Positions 61,929 to 64,000 of a stretch of 64,000 bases of DNA are shown in pieces; the first letter of the stretch is position 1; each line of letters starts with the position of its first letter. The stretch is from an uncultured Anaerolineae bacterium (GTDB taxonomy: Bacteria > Chloroflexota > Anaerolineae > J036 > Brachytrichaceae), in the NCBI GenBank assembly GCA_938034415.1, contig CALHLE010000018.1, positions 1-64,000 of the forward strand, in the 5' to 3' direction. The notes beneath the pieces were generated by a model. It ran no database searches and was not told the origin of the DNA. It saw only the letters and a list, made by a program, of their open reading frames with translations. Position numbers and translations under genes: made by a program.

Positions 61929-63461
61929 ATGCTGGCCAAAGTCTATTCGTGCGCCATCCTTGGGCTAGAGGGCCACATCGTCGAGGTCGAAGTGGACAGC
62001 GGGCGCGGTTTGGCGATGTTTACGCTGGTCGGATTGCCCGATGCGGCGGTGAAGGAAAGCAGCGAGCGCGTCCGCGCCGCGATCCGCAATAGCGGCCTGC
62101 ACTTCCCCACCAACCGCATCACGGTCAACCTTGCCCCGGCCGACCTGAAGAAAATCGGCCCCAGCTACGATTTGCCGATTGCGCTGGGCCTGTTGATCGC
62201 GTCGGAGCAACTCGCTCCCGGCTGCCTGGACGGCGCGATGGTGATGGGCGAGTTGGCGCTGGACGGCGCCGTCCGACACGTGCGCGGCGTCTTGCCGGCT
62301 GCGGCCTTCGCGCAGGCGCAGGGCTTTCGCCGCATCTTCGTGCCGGCTGCCGACGCCGGCGAGGCCGCCCTGATCAACGGCATTGAGGTCATCGCCGTTG
62401 AATCGCTGGGGCAACTAGTCAGCGGACTGAACGGGGCGACGCCGCTGGTGGTTGCGGCGCCAAGCCTGCCGACGCGTCCGTCCGCAGCGCCGACCGCGCC
62501 TTCACCGATCACCGATTTCGCCGAGATCAAGGGCCAAGAAACGGCCAAGCGCGCCTTGGAGGTCGCCGCCGCAGGCGGGCACAACGTGCTGATGATCGGC
62601 TCGCCTGGGGCTGGCAAAACGCTGTTGGCGCGCGCTTTGCCCGGCATCCTGCCCGATCTGACGCTCGAAGAGGCGCTCGACATCACGCGCATCTACAGCG
62701 TGGCCGACATGCTGCCGACGGATGTGCCACTGATCCAACAACGCCCCTTTCGCGCACCGCATCACACCATCAGCCATGCCGGCATGATCGGCGGCGGCAA
62801 GCTGCCACGGCCGGGCGAGGTCTCGCTGGCGCATCGCGGCGTGCTCTTCCTGGACGAGCTGCCCGAATTCGACGCGCGCACGCTGGAGGTGCTGCGCCAG
62901 CCGATGGAGGATAAGGTCGTGACGATCGCGCGCGCCTCCGGCGCGCTCACCTTCCCCGCCAACTTCCAGCTCGTCGCGGCGATGAACCCTTGCAAGTGCG
63001 GCTGGTATGGCGACCCAATCAAGCCGTGCACATGCACGCCGGCGCAGATCAGCGCCTACCAAAAGAAGATCAGCGGCCCGTTGCTCGACCGGATAGACAT
63101 CCATTTAGAGGTCACCCGTGTGAACTTCGAGAAGCTCAGCGACCTGCGTCCGGGCGAGCCATCGGCAACGATTCGCGCCCGCGTGCAGGCAGCGCGCGAC
63201 CGCCAGGCGCATCGCTTCCGTGGCACACCGCTAACCTGCAATGCCGACATGAGTGTGGGCGACCTGCGGCGCTATTGCGAACTCGACGAAGCCGGGCGTA
63301 GCCTGATGAAAGCTGCCATGAACCAGTTGCAAATGAGCGCGCGCGCCTTCCACCGCGTGCTCAAGTTGGCGCGCACCATCGCCGACTTGGCCGGCAGCGA
63401 TCGGATCGCCACGGTGCATCTTGCAGAAGCATTGCAGTATCGCCCGCGCAGGCAAGCGTAA
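61929..63461 (+). CDS. comM: YifB/ComM family Mg-chelatase-like ATPase
   Basis: 510-residue AAA+ protein of the ComM/YifB family; ComM is a hexameric branch-migration helicase in natural transformation. The N-terminal domain VYSCAILGLEGHIVEVEVDS precedes LVGLPDAAVKESSERVRAAI. Walker A is MIGSPGAGKTLLARALPGIL, Walker B is GVLFLDELPEFDARTLEVLR. The C-terminus NPCKCGWYGDPIKPCTCTPA has the zinc-binding Cys cluster. TATCAT at 61912-61917 is the likely -10 box. No com pilus genes are in the window. Confidence 0.94.
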   Translation: MLAKVYSCAILGLEGHIVEVEVDSGRGLAMFTLVGLPDAAVKESSERVRAAIRNSGLHFPTNRITVNLAPADLKKIGPSYDLPIALGLLIASEQLAPGCLDGAMVMGELALDGAVRHVRGVLPAAAFAQAQGFRRIFVPAADAGEAALINGIEVIAVESLGQLVSGLNGATPLVVAAPSLPTRPSAAPTAPSPITDFAEIKGQETAKRALEVAAAGGHNVLMIGSPGAGKTLLARALPGILPDLTLEEALDITRIYSVADMLPTDVPLIQQRPFRAPHHTISHAGMIGGGKLPRPGEVSLAHRGVLFLDELPEFDARTLEVLRQPMEDKVVTIARASGALTFPANFQLVAAMNPCKCGWYGDPIKPCTCTPAQISAYQKKISGPLLDRIDIHLEVTRVNFEKLSDLRPGEPSATIRARVQAARDRQAHRFRGTPLTCNADMSVGDLRRYCELDEAGRSLMKAAMNQLQMSARAFHRVLKLARTIADLAGSDRIATVHLAEALQYRPRRQA

Positions 63462-63500
63462 GCTTAGCGCCTCGCGTCGGCGACGAGCGGATGCGAATGC

Positions 63501-63506
63501 TACAAT
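63501..63506 (+). promoter_or_regulatory. -10 box of mutS2
   Basis: TACAAT ends six bases before the GTG start at 63513, predicting a leaderless mRNA. Confidence 0.6.
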
Positions 63507-63512
63507 CCCGCC

Positions 63513-64000
63513 GTGATTGCCAAGCACCTCCATACGCTTGAGCTTCCCAAGATTCTCGATCGCCTGGCGACATACTGCTCGTTCTCTGCCAGCGTCGCGC
63601 TGGCGCGCGCGCTAGAGCCGGCGACGGAGCCTGCGGAAGTGGAGCGCCGGCTGGCCGAGACCGCTGAGGCGCGCGATGTGCTTGGCAAAAACGACCAGCT
63701 CGGCATCGGCGGCGCGCGTGACGTGCGCGAAGCCGCGCGGCTGGCCGCCCGCGGCGGCGTGCTGGAACCGCGGACCTTCCTGGAAATCCGCGACACATTG
63801 TTGAGCGGACGCAACATCCAGCGCGCCCTATCGCGCTTCGGCGCGCTTTACCCGCAACTCACCGCCATCGTTAATGCCATTGAGCCGAACGGCGCGCTGG
63901 TTGCCGAGATCAACCGCTGCGTTGATGATAACGGCGAGGTGCGCGACACGGCCTCGCCGGATTTAGCTGCCATCCGCCGCGCGGTGCGCATGGCGCACGA
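63513..64000 (+). CDS. mutS2: Endonuclease MutS2, 5' part
   Basis: The first 162 codons of MutS2, a MutS homologue that acts on recombination intermediates and on collided ribosomes. It opens HLHTLELPKILDRLATYCSF, the MutS2 N-terminal signature, followed by ARALEPATEPAEVERRLAET. The clamp, ATPase and Smr domains lie beyond the window. The GTG start is fixed by the TACAAT box six bases upstream. Confidence 0.92.
   Translation, partial: MIAKHLHTLELPKILDRLATYCSFSASVALARALEPATEPAEVERRLAETAEARDVLGKNDQLGIGGARDVREAARLAARGGVLEPRTFLEIRDTLLSGRNIQRALSRFGALYPQLTAIVNAIEPNGALVAEINRCVDDNGEVRDTASPDLAAIRRAVRMAH

Overview
The window is a GC-rich, densely packed bacterial chromosome segment. It has no phage, IS element or CRISPR array. 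Gene content suggests a Chloroflexota bacterium, probably Anaerolineae-like: LysM lipoproteins, an NBR1-type Ig-like lipoprotein, a membrane-anchored baseplate-J-like protein next to alaS, a fused LivHM permease, DUF1405 and DUF554 proteins, and a HerA/MrfA-class repair helicase. This placement is inference from gene content only; no marker phylogeny could be run. Three tRNA genes are present: Arg(CCG), Met(CAT) and selenocysteine(TCA).

Layout. 1-2.3 kb: a corrinoid uptake operon (btuF-btuC) behind a cobalamin riboswitch, with two tiny leader ORFs and an intrinsic terminator. 2.3-11.5 kb: GH3 glycosidase, phosphoribosyltransferase, quinone oxidoreductase, a helicase carrying an HNH insert, two LysM proteins, a MazG-like protein and a YjbQ-family protein. 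11.5-17.4 kb (minus strand): mltG, ruvX, a baseplate-J-like protein and alaS. 17.5-27.5 kb: AI-2E exporter, Fe-alcohol dehydrogenase, glycosyltransferase, a VOC protein, GNAT, a tandem solute-binding lipoprotein, methyltransferase, SDR and a phoU-phoB-type pair. 27.5-33.8 kb: tRNA-Arg, aspartokinase, aquaporin, der, DUF554, xseB, selC and recA. 33.8-41.9 kb: purA, a helical protein, HDAC-type deacetylase, MFS transporter, NBR1-Ig lipoprotein, methyltransferase, thioesterase and EamA transporter. 41.9-51 kb: a liv-type ABC operon with an embedded URO-D/MtaA-like gene, a broken glucarate dehydratase gene, tRNA-Met and a two-gene polar amino acid ABC system. 51-64 kb: HAD, PIG-L, threonine aldolase, DUF1405, murA, pyruvate dehydrogenase E1a-E1b-E2, cobalamin adenosyltransferase, LysM lipoprotein, SerB-like phosphatase, comM and the start of mutS2.

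How the genes connect. Several loci touch cobalamin: riboswitch-controlled uptake, a PduO-type adenosyltransferase that would convert imported corrinoid to the coenzyme form, and a URO-D-family protein with the His-x-Cys...Cys zinc pattern of methylcobamide methyltransferases. DNA repair and recombination are represented by recA (with a LexA-type operator), ruvX, xseB, comM, mutS2 and the HNH-helicase. Cell-wall growth is represented by mltG and by a murA whose catalytic Cys is replaced by Asp.

The most notable patterns are (i) a possible mechanism at the B12 riboswitch in which leader-peptide translation decides whether a terminator forms, (ii) start codons lying only 6-9 bases after TATAAT-like boxes at more than ten genes, which implies frequent leaderless mRNAs, and (iii) tRNA-Sec, the MurA Cys-to-Asp change, the HNH insert in the helicase and the decayed glucarate dehydratase gene.
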